A stretch of DNA of 64,000 nucleotides from Palsa-504 sp963819785 (GCA_963819785.1 CAWFXW010000026.1:434001-498000); one strand, 5' to 3'; shown: positions 53,397 through 61,959, numbered from the stretch's first letter. Numbers and translations are program-made. Notes: generated by a model from the sequence alone, not told the origin.

Positions 53397-53942
53397 ATGG
53401 CAGCAGGCGACACCGCGATCACGATCGCGGGGAATCTCGTGGATGACCCGGAGCTCCGGTTCACCCCGGCCGGGCAGCCGGTGGCGCGGTTCCGGGTGGC
53501 GTCCACGCCGCGGTTCCGGGACAACGCGACGGGTGAGTGGAAGGACGGTGATTCGCTGTTCCTGACGTGCAATGTGTGGCGGCAGGCGGCGGAGAACGTG
53601 GCCGAGTCGCTGACCCGGGGGATGCGGGTGATCGTGTCCGGGCGGCTGCGGCAGCGTTCGTATGAGACCAAGGAGGGCGAGAAGCGGACCGTGTACGAGG
53701 TCGAGGTCGACGACGTTGGCCCGAGCCTGCGGAACGCCTCGGCCAAGGTCAACAAGGTGGCCCGGTCGAACGGGAACGGAGGCGGCCAGGGTGGTTCCGG
53801 CGGCGGCCAGGGTGGTCCGGGCGGCGGCCAGGGCGGTCCGGGCGGCGGCCGGGCGGCGGGCAGCCAGGGCGGCTCGGGTCAGGACGCCGATCCGTGGGCG
53901 TCCGACGGCGGCGGCAACTACTCCGACGAGCCGCCCTTCTAG
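53397..53942 (+). CDS. ssb: Single-stranded DNA-binding protein
   Basis: 181 residues. OB fold (residues ~6-110: TITIAGNLVDDPELRFTPAG, FLTCNVWRQAAENVAESLTR, GMRVIVSGRLRQRSYETKEG), a Gly/Gln-rich linker made of four near-identical 24-bp repeats (GGGQGG), and the acidic C-terminal tip SDEPPF that binds partner proteins. Ribosome site AGGAGG before ATG 53397. Its standalone position, away from rpsF/rpsR, suggests a second paralogue rather than the housekeeping copy. The end of the gene is tandemly duplicated downstream. Confidence 0.93.
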   Translation: MAAGDTAITIAGNLVDDPELRFTPAGQPVARFRVASTPRFRDNATGEWKDGDSLFLTCNVWRQAAENVAESLTRGMRVIVSGRLRQRSYETKEGEKRTVYEVEVDDVGPSLRNASAKVNKVARSNGNGGGQGGSGGGQGGPGGGQGGPGGGRAAGSQGGSGQDADPWASDGGGNYSDEPPF

Positions 53943-54009
53943 CGGCGCCCGGGGCGGGAGCGGCAACTACTCAGACGAGCCGCCCTCTAGCGGCGCCCGG
54001 GCGGGGAGA
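53913..54009 (+). repeat. 49-bp tandem duplication of the ssb 3' end
   Basis: Bases 53913-53961 (GGCAACTACTCCGACGAGCC, then CGCCC, stop and GCGGCGCCCGGG) are repeated at 53962-54009 with three or four changes. The second copy lies after the ssb stop and repeats the codons for NYSDEPP outside the gene. Recent slippage or unequal exchange. Confidence 0.75.
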
Positions 54010-54082
54010 GGTAAGCCTGTCCTCGCCGGGGGAACCGTGGCTGGCTCTGGACCGTCCAAGGGGGGACGAACGGAGGCCTGTC

Positions 54083-54640
54083 ATGGCCGCTCGCGGAGTA
54101 CAGGGCTTGATCGCCGTCACCGCCCTGATGGGACTGGCGGCGTGCGGCAGCGTCTCGGTCGGCAGCGCCGGGAACCCGGCATCGACGTCGGGCAGCGCGA
54201 ACTCATCCAGCGCGCCGGCGGCCGGGGCGGGAACCTCTTCGGCCGCCGCGGGAGCGGCGGGCGGGTCGCTGTGCGCGAACGGGCAGAGCGCGGACCGGGT
54301 CGCGGTCAGCCGGACCCGGCTCGCTTCGACGCGTCCTGTCACGGTCACGGGTACGACGCAGGTACAGGCCATGATCGCCGCGCTGTGCGCGCTCCCGGCC
54401 CTGCCGGCCGGGCAGCATTGCGCGGCGGCGGCATCGGTCCGGCTGGTGTTCGCGGCCGCAGACCAGAGCTTCCCGCCGGTCATCGTGCAGCAGACGGGCT
54501 GCCGTAGCGTGACCGGGGTCGGGACGACCCGGTGGTGGTCCGGGTCGTCGCACTTCGGCGTGCTGCTCGACGAGGCGCTGGGCGGCACGGGCCGGCTGGC
54601 GCCGGGCGTTCATCCGAGCAGCGTGCCGACGGGGCCGTGA
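54083..54640 (+). CDS. Putative secreted lipoprotein
   Basis: 185 residues from ATG 54083. Signal with lipobox (ALMGLAACGS), a Ser/Ala-rich linker (STSGSANSSSAPAAGAGTSS), then a small domain with three or four cysteines (SLCANGQSADRV, ALCALPALPAGQHC, QQTGCRS) and a Trp pair. No recognised family. Probably anchored outside the membrane. It follows ssb but is unlikely to be functionally linked. Confidence 0.65.
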   Translation: MAARGVQGLIAVTALMGLAACGSVSVGSAGNPASTSGSANSSSAPAAGAGTSSAAAGAAGGSLCANGQSADRVAVSRTRLASTRPVTVTGTTQVQAMIAALCALPALPAGQHCAAAASVRLVFAAADQSFPPVIVQQTGCRSVTGVGTTRWWSGSSHFGVLLDEALGGTGRLAPGVHPSSVPTGP

Positions 54641-54726
54641 TGGGCGTCGGGGTGCTCCCGGCGTTATGCGCCGGGCGTGCTCCCAGGGGGCGGGATGCCT
54701 CCTGGGAGCACGCATCGGGGTTTGGG

Positions 54727-56412
54727 TTAGTCCCGACTGGATGTGCAGGGATTCCTCAGGTCGCCGCTGTTGAAGTCGACGAACTCAGTCACCGTGGTGG
54801 ATCCAGCCACCGGGAACGTGACCGGCAGCAGTTGCCCGAATTCGGCATGGGCGCTACCGCCGAACCTATTCACGGTGCCCGGAATGAACGGGCCGCCCTC
54901 CTGCCAGGTGCATCCCCCACCCCGGAAGGTGGTGGAGAAGAACGGGTAGAACGCCGCGCCATTCGGCGGATCAACGCAGTTTGCGCCGGTAATCACGTCG
55001 CAGAAGGGCGGGTTGGACTGCGCGCCGTTGCGTTCGATGCCCGGCAGGTCGGTCTCGAAGGCGATCGTTGAGTAGTTTCTCCCGTTGGTCGTCGGGCTGG
55101 TGAACAGCACCGGCGAGGGGTGCAGGGCTCGGTCCACGAACGGGTTCCGGTTCGTGCCCGGCCAGTCCAGCTGGTAGGCCTGACTGTCCCAGTCCTCGTC
55201 CGCGGTTGTGCACGCGTTGATCATCACGAGCGACGAGTCAGCAGCCGGAAGGCAGCCGGTGTCGTCCGCGTCCAGGCTCGGGTCCTGGGCTCCGGGAGAG
55301 GTGCAGTTGCCGTTAGCGTCGATGGCCAGGCAGTTCTCGAAGTGGCCGATCTCGTCGGACATGGCGATGTTGTAGGTGTGCAGCGACCAGGTGTTGCCCC
55401 GGACGTTCGCGGTCGAGTACTCAGGGTGGAACGCGTAGGGCTCTGCCTGGCAGGTGTTGGAGTTCGGGGTGTACAGGATGTGGCCGAACCCGTTGGCAAT
55501 CGAGGCGGTCATCGAGCCGTGCTTGCCCGTGGTGAGGTCGTTCAGGTCGATCCGGAGCCCGGCCGGGGTGTCCTGCATGTGGATCCTGATCGTGTCACCC
55601 GGGCTCATGAACAGATCCTCGGCCGGGTTCGGGTTCACCGCGGTGAAGTTCGGGTTGGAGAAGGTCCCGGTGAACAACGGGTTCGCCGGGGCCTGGGATA
55701 CCCCGCTCGTGGTGACGTAGGCCCAGTTGATGGGCTCGGGTCCGCCGAGGATGTAGTTGTTGCACGCTTTGGTGTTCTCGACGCCGGTGTTCTGATCCCG
55801 TGTGCGGCTGTCGATGGTCATCGCCGCGCAGTACTGAGTCGCCGTGCAGCCGAATCCCTCGAACTGCGGGACGGAGCCCGGGCCGTAGAACTGGAGCTCC
55901 ATGAAGGCGTTACCGGGATGCTTCCCGATATAGTCCGGCGCGTTGGGATCGCTGTTGACCAGGTTGTTCTGGTCGGAGTCCGGCGTGCAATTCGTAGTGA
56001 ACTCCGGTGAGGACTGGCTGTCGCACAGCGTCATACCGAACCAGAAGGTCGGCCGCAGCTGGAAGTTCCACGTGGTGCCCCCGGCGCCCGACGCGTTCGG
56101 CTGGGTCTTGGGGTCGCGCGGCAGCACCATCGTGTAACTCATGTCGTTGCCCGAGCCCGGGATGTTCGACTTGAACTCCAGGGACGGCTCGTCGTGGCCG
56201 ACGTACTTGCCGTAGGGGTACTGATTGGCATCGACGCACAGTGACAGCTTGCTCGTACACAGGGACGAGCCGCCGAGGCTCTTTACCAAGCCGCTGGCGA
56301 CGGTTGCCTGTGAGCTCGCGTGGCTGGCGGCGGCGCTCGCCGGTATCGCAGCGGCGGCCGCGAGGATCGGGACGCTCAGCAGGCTGAGCGCAGCCAGTCT
56401 AGATCGCTTCAA
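54727..56412 (-). CDS. Large secreted protein of unknown function
   Basis: 561 residues. Signal peptide (LAALSLLSVPILAAAAAIPASAAA) then a cysteine- and aromatic-rich mature protein with no repeats (LCTSKLSLCVDANQYPYGKY, FQLRPTFWFGMTLC, NAFMELQFYGPG, YCAAMTIDSRTRDQ, FVDFNSGDLRNPC). MELQFYGPG and WAYVTT suggest a beta-rich, lectin- or glucanase-like fold, but I cannot assign one. Lower GC than neighbours. Likely an abundant extracellular or wall-associated protein. No transporter or anchoring motif is seen. Confidence 0.8.
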   Translation of the reverse strand: MKRSRLAALSLLSVPILAAAAAIPASAAASHASSQATVASGLVKSLGGSSLCTSKLSLCVDANQYPYGKYVGHDEPSLEFKSNIPGSGNDMSYTMVLPRDPKTQPNASGAGGTTWNFQLRPTFWFGMTLCDSQSSPEFTTNCTPDSDQNNLVNSDPNAPDYIGKHPGNAFMELQFYGPGSVPQFEGFGCTATQYCAAMTIDSRTRDQNTGVENTKACNNYILGGPEPINWAYVTTSGVSQAPANPLFTGTFSNPNFTAVNPNPAEDLFMSPGDTIRIHMQDTPAGLRIDLNDLTTGKHGSMTASIANGFGHILYTPNSNTCQAEPYAFHPEYSTANVRGNTWSLHTYNIAMSDEIGHFENCLAIDANGNCTSPGAQDPSLDADDTGCLPAADSSLVMINACTTADEDWDSQAYQLDWPGTNRNPFVDRALHPSPVLFTSPTTNGRNYSTIAFETDLPGIERNGAQSNPPFCDVITGANCVDPPNGAAFYPFFSTTFRGGGCTWQEGGPFIPGTVNRFGGSAHAEFGQLLPVTFPVAGSTTVTEFVDFNSGDLRNPCTSSRD

Positions 56413-56781
56413 TCTGGTGTCCTTTCGCCCATCAGCGAAGCCGGGGCGGGGGGGATAAGGCTGCTGACGGATGGTGGCATGGGCTGCCTGAGTCGTACGG
56501 CATGCCCGACCGACCTCAGCGCACGGCCGAGCGAACTCCGGCTACTCCTCCGGCCGCGGAGCAACACGGAGCCTGCGGCGCCACGACCCGCCGAGGCAGC
56601 GGGCAAATCTGAACGAGATGAACATACGCCCGCGACGAATCGCCGCGAAACCCCCAAAAAACTAATAATCCCTACATGAGGCCATTTCGTTAGTTGAACC
56701 TGCTGGCCGGCGGGGGTGATTTAGGACAATGCGAATTAGACGCGAATTAGCTGCAAACCGGCCACCGGCGGGCGGCTTGGG
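56413..56781. other. Gene-free interval
   Basis: 369 bases between the promoter side of the large secreted protein and the end of the 56782 gene. The part near 56650-56720 is AT-rich and may hold the leftward promoter. I see no supportable gene, RNA or repeat. Confidence 0.5.
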
Positions 56782-57042
56782 TCAGGTTTCGCCGAGGTCT
56801 TGGAGGGCGGCACGGAAGTCGTCGATGGCCTGGTCATGATCGGGGCCGAGGCCGTCGATGACCACCATGTCGGTGCCGGTCCAGTAGGCGCCGGCGAACT
56901 GGCCACCGTCGGCGGACGGCGGGACCAGCATCGGGTGGTGCGCGATCTTGATGTGGTCGCGGACCTCGGCCCAGGGGACGCCGGGCGGGACCAGGCTGAT
57001 CGCGGGCATGCCGCTGTCGTCGACCTCCAGGTCGTGCAGCAT
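56782..57042 (-). CDS. Small hypothetical protein
   Basis: 86 residues from ATG 57042 with a GGAGGAG ribosome site. MLHDLEVDDSGMPAISLVPP, YWTGTDMVVIDGLGPDHDQAIDDF; acidic and soluble. No family recognised. It is 137 bases downstream of the permease gene and may be a separate transcript. Confidence 0.65.
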   Translation of the reverse strand: MLHDLEVDDSGMPAISLVPPGVPWAEVRDHIKIAHHPMLVPPSADGGQFAGAYWTGTDMVVIDGLGPDHDQAIDDFRAALQDLGET

Positions 57043-57136
57043 GGGTCTCCTCCGGTGGGCTCCTAGCGACATGCTGGCGCACGCACCGGGTCCGGACCAG
57101 ATAAGAATGAGACAGCCGGGCCTTTCCGCGGGGCAC

Positions 57137-57163
57137 GAACCACGGACCGTTCGGCAGAAAATG
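57137..57163. repeat. Dispersed intergenic motif copy 3
   Basis: GAACCACGGACCGTTCGGCA followed by GAAAATG, just 3' of the last permease gene. Shares GGGG-ACGAACCACGG and CCGTTCGGCA with the copy at 18901. On the other strand TGCCGAACGGTCCGTGGT is identical to a coding segment in lhr at 45565. Confidence 0.5.
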
Positions 57164-57178
57164 AAAAGGTGCGGTGGG

Positions 57179-58123
57179 TCAGCCTTCGCCGGCGATGGTG
57201 GTCAGGGCGTCGATGCGGCTGCCGCGCTCGCCGCGGGTGAGCCAGCGGTAGCCGATGTAGCCGATGATCGCGACGACGAAGGACATGACCAGCATGATCG
57301 TGCCGAGCGCGTTGAGCGCGGGCCCGCCGTTGCCGCCGCGCTGCTGCGAGTAGATGTACACCGACATAGGCGTGTTGCCGGAGTTGGAGCTCAGCAGGTC
57401 GACGAGCACGAAGTCATCGATGACGCCAGAGAAGACCAGGACCGCGCTCGCGAAGATGGCCGGCGTGAGCAGGCGCATCATGACCCGGTAGGTGACCTGC
57501 CACGGGGTGGCGCCGAGATCGGCCGCCGCCTCCTCGTAGTGCCTGCCGATCGTCACCAGCCTGGCCTGGACGATCAGGGCAGGCCAGCTGACGTTCCAGG
57601 TGACCAGGGCCAGGACCTCGGCCAGCGTGCCCAGGCCGACTGTGGTGAACAGCCGCGTGAACACGAAGAACATCGCGACGCCGAAGATCAGCTCGGGGAT
57701 CACGAAGGACAGGATCATCACGAAATTGAAGCTCGAGGCCACCGGGCCGCGCCAGCGGTTGATCCCCAGCGCGAACGCGACGCCGAGCGGCACGGTGATC
57801 AGGGTGACGTACACGGACAGCCGGACGGTCTGGATGACGGCGGCGTGCAGGTCCGGATTGTGCAGGACCGAGTTCACCGGGTCCTTGTAGTACCAGCGCC
57901 AGGAGAAGCCCTGCCAGACGCTCTGTGATCTCCCGTTGTTGAACGAGAACAGGACGGCGAGCGCGACCGGGAGCAGCGACCAGATCAGGTAGAGCCAGGT
58001 GAACCCCTCGAGGAACCAGGCGTGCCGCCAGGGATTGCGGCGCGGCCGCAGCCTGCCGAGCATGGTACCGGCGGTCCGGGTCTCGCCGGCCCGGGCGGGC
58101 GAGCGCGGGGCGGTCGTTGTCAT
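57179..58123 (-). CDS. ABC transporter permease, PotC type
   Basis: 314 residues, six predicted helices. Binding-protein-dependent permease loop (YEEAAADLGATPWQVTYRVM, the EAA motif) in the expected place. Resembles spermidine/putrescine PotC. Its ATG overlaps the PotB-type stop (ATGA). Forms a transporter with the PotB permease, the PotD-type binding protein and probably the ATPase at 36198. Confidence 0.94.
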   Translation of the reverse strand: MTTTAPRSPARAGETRTAGTMLGRLRPRRNPWRHAWFLEGFTWLYLIWSLLPVALAVLFSFNNGRSQSVWQGFSWRWYYKDPVNSVLHNPDLHAAVIQTVRLSVYVTLITVPLGVAFALGINRWRGPVASSFNFVMILSFVIPELIFGVAMFFVFTRLFTTVGLGTLAEVLALVTWNVSWPALIVQARLVTIGRHYEEAAADLGATPWQVTYRVMMRLLTPAIFASAVLVFSGVIDDFVLVDLLSSNSGNTPMSVYIYSQQRGGNGGPALNALGTIMLVMSFVVAIIGYIGYRWLTRGERGSRIDALTTIAGEG

Positions 58124-59052
58124 GTCGCACCCCGTGACGAGCGATTCGTCGCTACCACGTAATAGATCATCGGGGCGATCAGGATCAGCAGGAACAGCAG
58201 CGAGAAGACCGCGCCCTGGCCCGCCAGGACTCCGCCGCTCGAGGTCAGCTGGTCATCGATCACGTTGCCGAACATCGCCGTTCCGGTGGTGCCGGACATC
58301 AGCTGGTTGGTGAAGTAGTCGCCGAGCATGGGGAGCACCGTGATCAGCATCCCGGTCAGGATCGGCTGCCTGGACATCGGGAGGGTCACGCGGAGGAAGG
58401 TGCGGACCCGGCCCAGGCCCAGATCGCGGCCCGCTTCGATCAGCGCCTCATCGATCCGGTCCAGGCCCGCGTACAGGACCAGGATCAGGTAGGGGATGTA
58501 GCCGTAGACCAGGCCGAGCACGACCGTTATCCACATTCCGCCCAGCCAGTCGACCGGCTGGCTGATCAGGTGCAGGGAGCTCAGCACCTTGTTCACGTAG
58601 CCGTTGGTCTGGAGCAGGTCGATCCAGGCCAGCATGCGCATCATGTAGCTGATCCAGAAGGGCGCGATGAGCAGGATCAGGAACAGCGCCTTGCGCCGCC
58701 CTGCGAACCTGGCCACGAAGTACGCCGCGGGATAGGCGATCACCAGCGAGATCAGTGAGGCCAGGGCCACGTAGAGGAGGGTCCTGAGGATGATCGGGCC
58801 GACGAAGGCCGACGCCCCGGCCACGTCGTGCCAGGCCCCGGTGAAGTTAGTGCCGCTCCAGCGCAGCGGGTTCCACACCGCGACGGGGCTTCCGAATATG
58901 TCGAGCTGGCCGCCCGCGATGGCGAGGATCGCGTAGAAGGGCACGATGAACAGCAGCGCGAGCCAGATGATGCCGGGCGCGGCGAGCGCGGCCCAGAACA
59001 GCCGGTGCCGGGTGGGGTCCTTCAAGCCGAGCCGCTCTGCTTGTTCCCTCAT
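58120..59052 (-). CDS. ABC transporter permease, PotB type
   Basis: 310 residues with six membrane helices and the EAA loop (IDEALIEAGRDLGLGRVRTFLRVTLP). N-terminal LKDPTRHRLFWAALAAPGIIWLALLFIVPF is PotB-like. Start ATG 59052, alternative GTG 59058. Begins seven bases after the binding-protein stop, in the operon under operator site 4. Confidence 0.94.
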   Translation of the reverse strand: MREQAERLGLKDPTRHRLFWAALAAPGIIWLALLFIVPFYAILAIAGGQLDIFGSPVAVWNPLRWSGTNFTGAWHDVAGASAFVGPIILRTLLYVALASLISLVIAYPAAYFVARFAGRRKALFLILLIAPFWISYMMRMLAWIDLLQTNGYVNKVLSSLHLISQPVDWLGGMWITVVLGLVYGYIPYLILVLYAGLDRIDEALIEAGRDLGLGRVRTFLRVTLPMSRQPILTGMLITVLPMLGDYFTNQLMSGTTGTAMFGNVIDDQLTSSGGVLAGQGAVFSLLFLLILIAPMIYYVVATNRSSRGAT

Positions 59053-59059
59053 GCCCACC

Positions 59060-60346
59060 CTAGGAGCTCTTGGCCTGGAGCCATGCCTGCTCCCATAGGG
59101 CGTTCGTGGCCGTCGGGATCTGGAGCTCCATCACCCCGCGCCGGAAGTACGAGGGGAGCACCGCCGTGGACGTCAGGCTGGGCGGCAGCAGTTGCTCGGA
59201 GACCAGGCGCTGCGGGGTGATGCCGTTGATGGGCTGCATGTAGCCGTTGAAGCTGATGTTCGTCAGCACGTTGTTGACGTCCAGCATGTAGTTCAGGAAC
59301 AGGTGGGCCAGTACCGGGTTCGGGGCGTCCTTGAGCACGGTGATCGTGTCGTTCCCGACCGGGCCCTTGCCGTCGGGCGGGAACCAGTAGCCGACGACGT
59401 CGACGTTCACGCCCTTGGGCATGTAGGACGGCGCCGTGGCGATGTCACCGGACCAGGCGTGGTGGATCCAGATCTGACCGCTCGGGACCTCGGTGTAGTC
59501 GTTGTTGTCGATGTGCACATTGGTCATCTTCGCCAGTTGCGCGAGGGACTGCCCGGCCGCCGAGATCTGGTTCGGGTTCGTGGTGTTGAGGTCGAAGATG
59601 CCGTTTTTCATCAGCCCGAGGCTGATCGACTCCCGCGCGTCATCGAGGATCGCGACCTTGTCCTTGTACTTGGCCTGCCAGGGCATCGCCCACGGGTTCG
59701 CCATCGCGTACGGGTTCTCGTTGACGTGGTCCTTACGCCAGGCGATGCCGGTCGTGTAGATGGTGTAAGGCACCGTGTATCGCCACTTGCCGTCGTAGAA
59801 CGGATTGGTGAAGTCCGGCCAGGCCTGCGTGATGTTCGGGATGTAGCTGTGGTTGAGCGGCTGGATCAGCTTCCCGTAGACCAGCTCGCCCATGACGTCG
59901 ACAGTCGGGAAGAAGACGTCGAAGCCGAGGTGCTGCCCGCTGCGCAGCTTGGCCAGCGCTACGTCCATGTTCTCGAACGTCGTCACCTCGACCTTGCAGT
60001 TGTACTTCTTGCCGAAGGCCTTCAGGCAATCCGGGTTGATGTAGGCGACCCAGTTGTACAGCCGCAGCGTGGCGTTCGTCTCCGGCGGCAGGCTGCTGGC
60101 GATGGCCGCGTTGTCCTGGTACAGGGGCCAGGTCACCGGGGCGTTCGGCCTGGGAAGCGGGATACCGCCGCTGGTGAGGGTGCTGGGTCCGGTGGGCGTC
60201 GTTCCGGACTTCGCCGAGCTGCAGGCGGCCAGGAGCGAGCTGCCGCCGCCGAGCAGCATTCCGGCGGCCGCGCCCTGCCTGAGGAAGCCGCGGCGCGTGA
60301 GCAGTTCCGGTCGTCTGTCCTCGGTCCATCCTTCTCGTGGATGCAT
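59060..60346 (-). CDS. ABC transporter substrate-binding lipoprotein, PotD type
   Basis: 428 residues. Tat-type lipoprotein signal (TRRGFLRQGAAAGMLLGG then LLAACSS with the lipid Cys). Mature protein has LRLYNWVAYINPDCLKAFGKKY (PotD-like WxxYI), FDVFFPTVDVMGELV, PYTIYTTGIAWRKD and WSGDIATAPSYMPKGV. Binds a polyamine or a similar cationic amine; residues vary, so the ligand is open. First gene of the leftward operon; operator site 4 lies 38 bases upstream. GAGAGGTGG ribosome site. Confidence 0.94.
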   Translation of the reverse strand: MHPREGWTEDRRPELLTRRGFLRQGAAAGMLLGGGSSLLAACSSAKSGTTPTGPSTLTSGGIPLPRPNAPVTWPLYQDNAAIASSLPPETNATLRLYNWVAYINPDCLKAFGKKYNCKVEVTTFENMDVALAKLRSGQHLGFDVFFPTVDVMGELVYGKLIQPLNHSYIPNITQAWPDFTNPFYDGKWRYTVPYTIYTTGIAWRKDHVNENPYAMANPWAMPWQAKYKDKVAILDDARESISLGLMKNGIFDLNTTNPNQISAAGQSLAQLAKMTNVHIDNNDYTEVPSGQIWIHHAWSGDIATAPSYMPKGVNVDVVGYWFPPDGKGPVGNDTITVLKDAPNPVLAHLFLNYMLDVNNVLTNISFNGYMQPINGITPQRLVSEQLLPPSLTSTAVLPSYFRRGVMELQIPTATNALWEQAWLQAKSS

Positions 60347-60383
60347 CCCGGGCCACCTCTCTCCCGTCGGCCGTCAGTGCTCC

Positions 60384-60403
60384 TTGACTGAACAGTCCGT
60401 CAA
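60384..60403. promoter_or_regulatory. TetR-type operator site 4
   Basis: TTGACTGAACAGTCCGTCAA upstream of the PotD-PotB-PotC operon. The arms TTGACTGAAC and GTCCGTCAA are less symmetric than at site 3, but the 20 bases align with the other four sites. On the leftward strand TTGACG could be a -35 element. Confidence 0.75.
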
Positions 60404-60475
60404 TAGCAGATACTGTCGTTCAGATGTCACGCGCGCGTAACGGTCATGGTGCGCGCGCGGTTATGGTGCGCGCGG

Positions 60476-61918
60476 TTATGGCGGGCCGCCGACCGCTTGG
60501 GCGAAGACGGCGAAGTTCTTGATCAGACGGTCGATGTCGGCCTCATCGTGCTGGACCGAGATGAGCCATTGCTCGATCTTGCCCCACGGCGGGAGGAAAA
60601 CGCCGCCGTTGTGCTGATAGAGCCAGTGCGCGTGGCTGTACCGGTCGTCCACCCCGAGGAAGCCGCGGTAGCTGGTGACGGGGTCTTCGGCGAAGACGAC
60701 GCAGCCCTTGGCGCCGGCGGTGACCACGTGCGCGGTCAGGCCGGTCTCGCGGATGGCGTCCTCGATGCCGGCCCTGGCGCGTTCGCTGAGCTTGTCGATG
60801 GTCTGGTACGCGGCGTCGGTGGCCACCTCGCAGAGCATGGCCCGGGTGGCGGCCATGGCCAGCGGGTTGCCGTTGAACGTGCCCACCATCTCGTAGCCGC
60901 CGCTGGCGACGTGGTCCATGACCGCCGGCGTGCCGCCGATCGCGGCCACCGAGACGCCGCCGCCCAGCGACTTGGCCAGCGTGATGAGGTCGGGCTGGAC
61001 GCCTTGCTGTTTTACGGCTCCGCCCGGTCCGACCGTGAGGCCGGTCTTTACCTCGTCGAAGGTCAGCAGGGCGTGGTGACGGTGGAGCAGGGTTTTCAGG
61101 TCTTCGAGGTAGCCCGGGGCGGGCTTGATGATGCCGGCGTTCATCATGATGGGCTCGAGGATCATGCCGGCGACCTGGTCTTTGTGTTTGCTGAGCAGCC
61201 GTTCGACGCTGGCCAGGTCGTTGAAGGTGGCGATCAGGGTCAGGTCGGTGATGGCCTTCGGGATGCCGGTGGAGCTCGGGGCGCTGTAGGGCTGGTCGGC
61301 GGGGCCGGCGTCCTCGGGGTCGGGCATGACGGAGACCTGGACCGAGTCGTGGTGGCCGTGGTAGCACCCCTCGATCTTGATGATCAGGTCCCGGCCGGTG
61401 ATGGAGCGCATGAGGTGGATGGCGTCCATGGTGGCCTCGGTGCCGGAGTTGGCGAAGCGCCAGCGGGGCAGGCCGAAACGGCGGGCGAGTTCGCGGGCCA
61501 CGGCGACGGCGTTCGGCGTCGGCTGGGCGAAGTGGGTGCCCCTGGTGACCTGGGTTTTGATGGCTTCGGTGATAGCGGGGTGGGCGTGACCGGCCAGGGC
61601 GGCGCCGTAGCCGCCGTGCAGGTCTACGTACTCGTTGCCGTCGACGTCATAGACCTTCGAGCCCTGACCGTGGCTGAGCCAGACCGGCTGCGGCGCGGTG
61701 ATCTGCCAGCTCGAGGTGACACCGCCCGCCAGGTGCTGCTGGGCGGCCGCGGCTAGGTGCGCGGAGTTCGGCTGGCGGCGGACGAAGATCTCTTCCTGCA
61801 CCGCGATGATCTCGTTGAGGGTGGCGTCGGCGGGCGCGCGGCCGGAGCGTTCTGCCCGGTGCTTGGTGCTGCGTTGCTCTTCGGTGCTGTTCCGGACGGG
61901 CTGGTGGACGGTCACCAT
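60476..61918 (-). CDS. Class III aminotransferase, glutamate-1-semialdehyde/amine transaminase type
   Basis: 480 residues. ANSGTEATMDAIHLMRSITG, YHGHHDSVQVSV, LTFDEVKTGLT (PLP Asp) and LAKSLGGGVSVAAIGG with the PLP-binding lysine. An N-terminal ~45-residue extension is present. In the group of omega-amino-acid/amine transaminases and GSA aminomutases; given the neighbouring polyamine-type transporter it may deaminate the imported amine. Ribosome site AGGAG before ATG 61918; operator site 5 lies 21 bases upstream. Confidence 0.93.
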   Translation of the reverse strand: MVTVHQPVRNSTEEQRSTKHRAERSGRAPADATLNEIIAVQEEIFVRRQPNSAHLAAAAQQHLAGGVTSSWQITAPQPVWLSHGQGSKVYDVDGNEYVDLHGGYGAALAGHAHPAITEAIKTQVTRGTHFAQPTPNAVAVARELARRFGLPRWRFANSGTEATMDAIHLMRSITGRDLIIKIEGCYHGHHDSVQVSVMPDPEDAGPADQPYSAPSSTGIPKAITDLTLIATFNDLASVERLLSKHKDQVAGMILEPIMMNAGIIKPAPGYLEDLKTLLHRHHALLTFDEVKTGLTVGPGGAVKQQGVQPDLITLAKSLGGGVSVAAIGGTPAVMDHVASGGYEMVGTFNGNPLAMAATRAMLCEVATDAAYQTIDKLSERARAGIEDAIRETGLTAHVVTAGAKGCVVFAEDPVTSYRGFLGVDDRYSHAHWLYQHNGGVFLPPWGKIEQWLISVQHDEADIDRLIKNFAVFAQAVGGPP

Positions 61919-61939
61919 GGCTTCCCAGGGCTCCTTGTC

Positions 61940-61959
61940 TTGACTGAACGTTCAGTCTA
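61940..61959. promoter_or_regulatory. TetR-type operator site 5
   Basis: TTGACTGAACGTTCAGTCTA, closest to the consensus, with core ACTGAACGTTCAGT perfectly palindromic. It lies between the aminotransferase (leftward) and the permease fragment (rightward). Differs from site 3 by one base. Confidence 0.85.

Noticed and set aside
56782..57042. Possible MbtH-like protein
   Set aside because: Length and acidity are similar but the conserved Trp and Pro pattern of MbtH is absent, and no NRPS is nearby.
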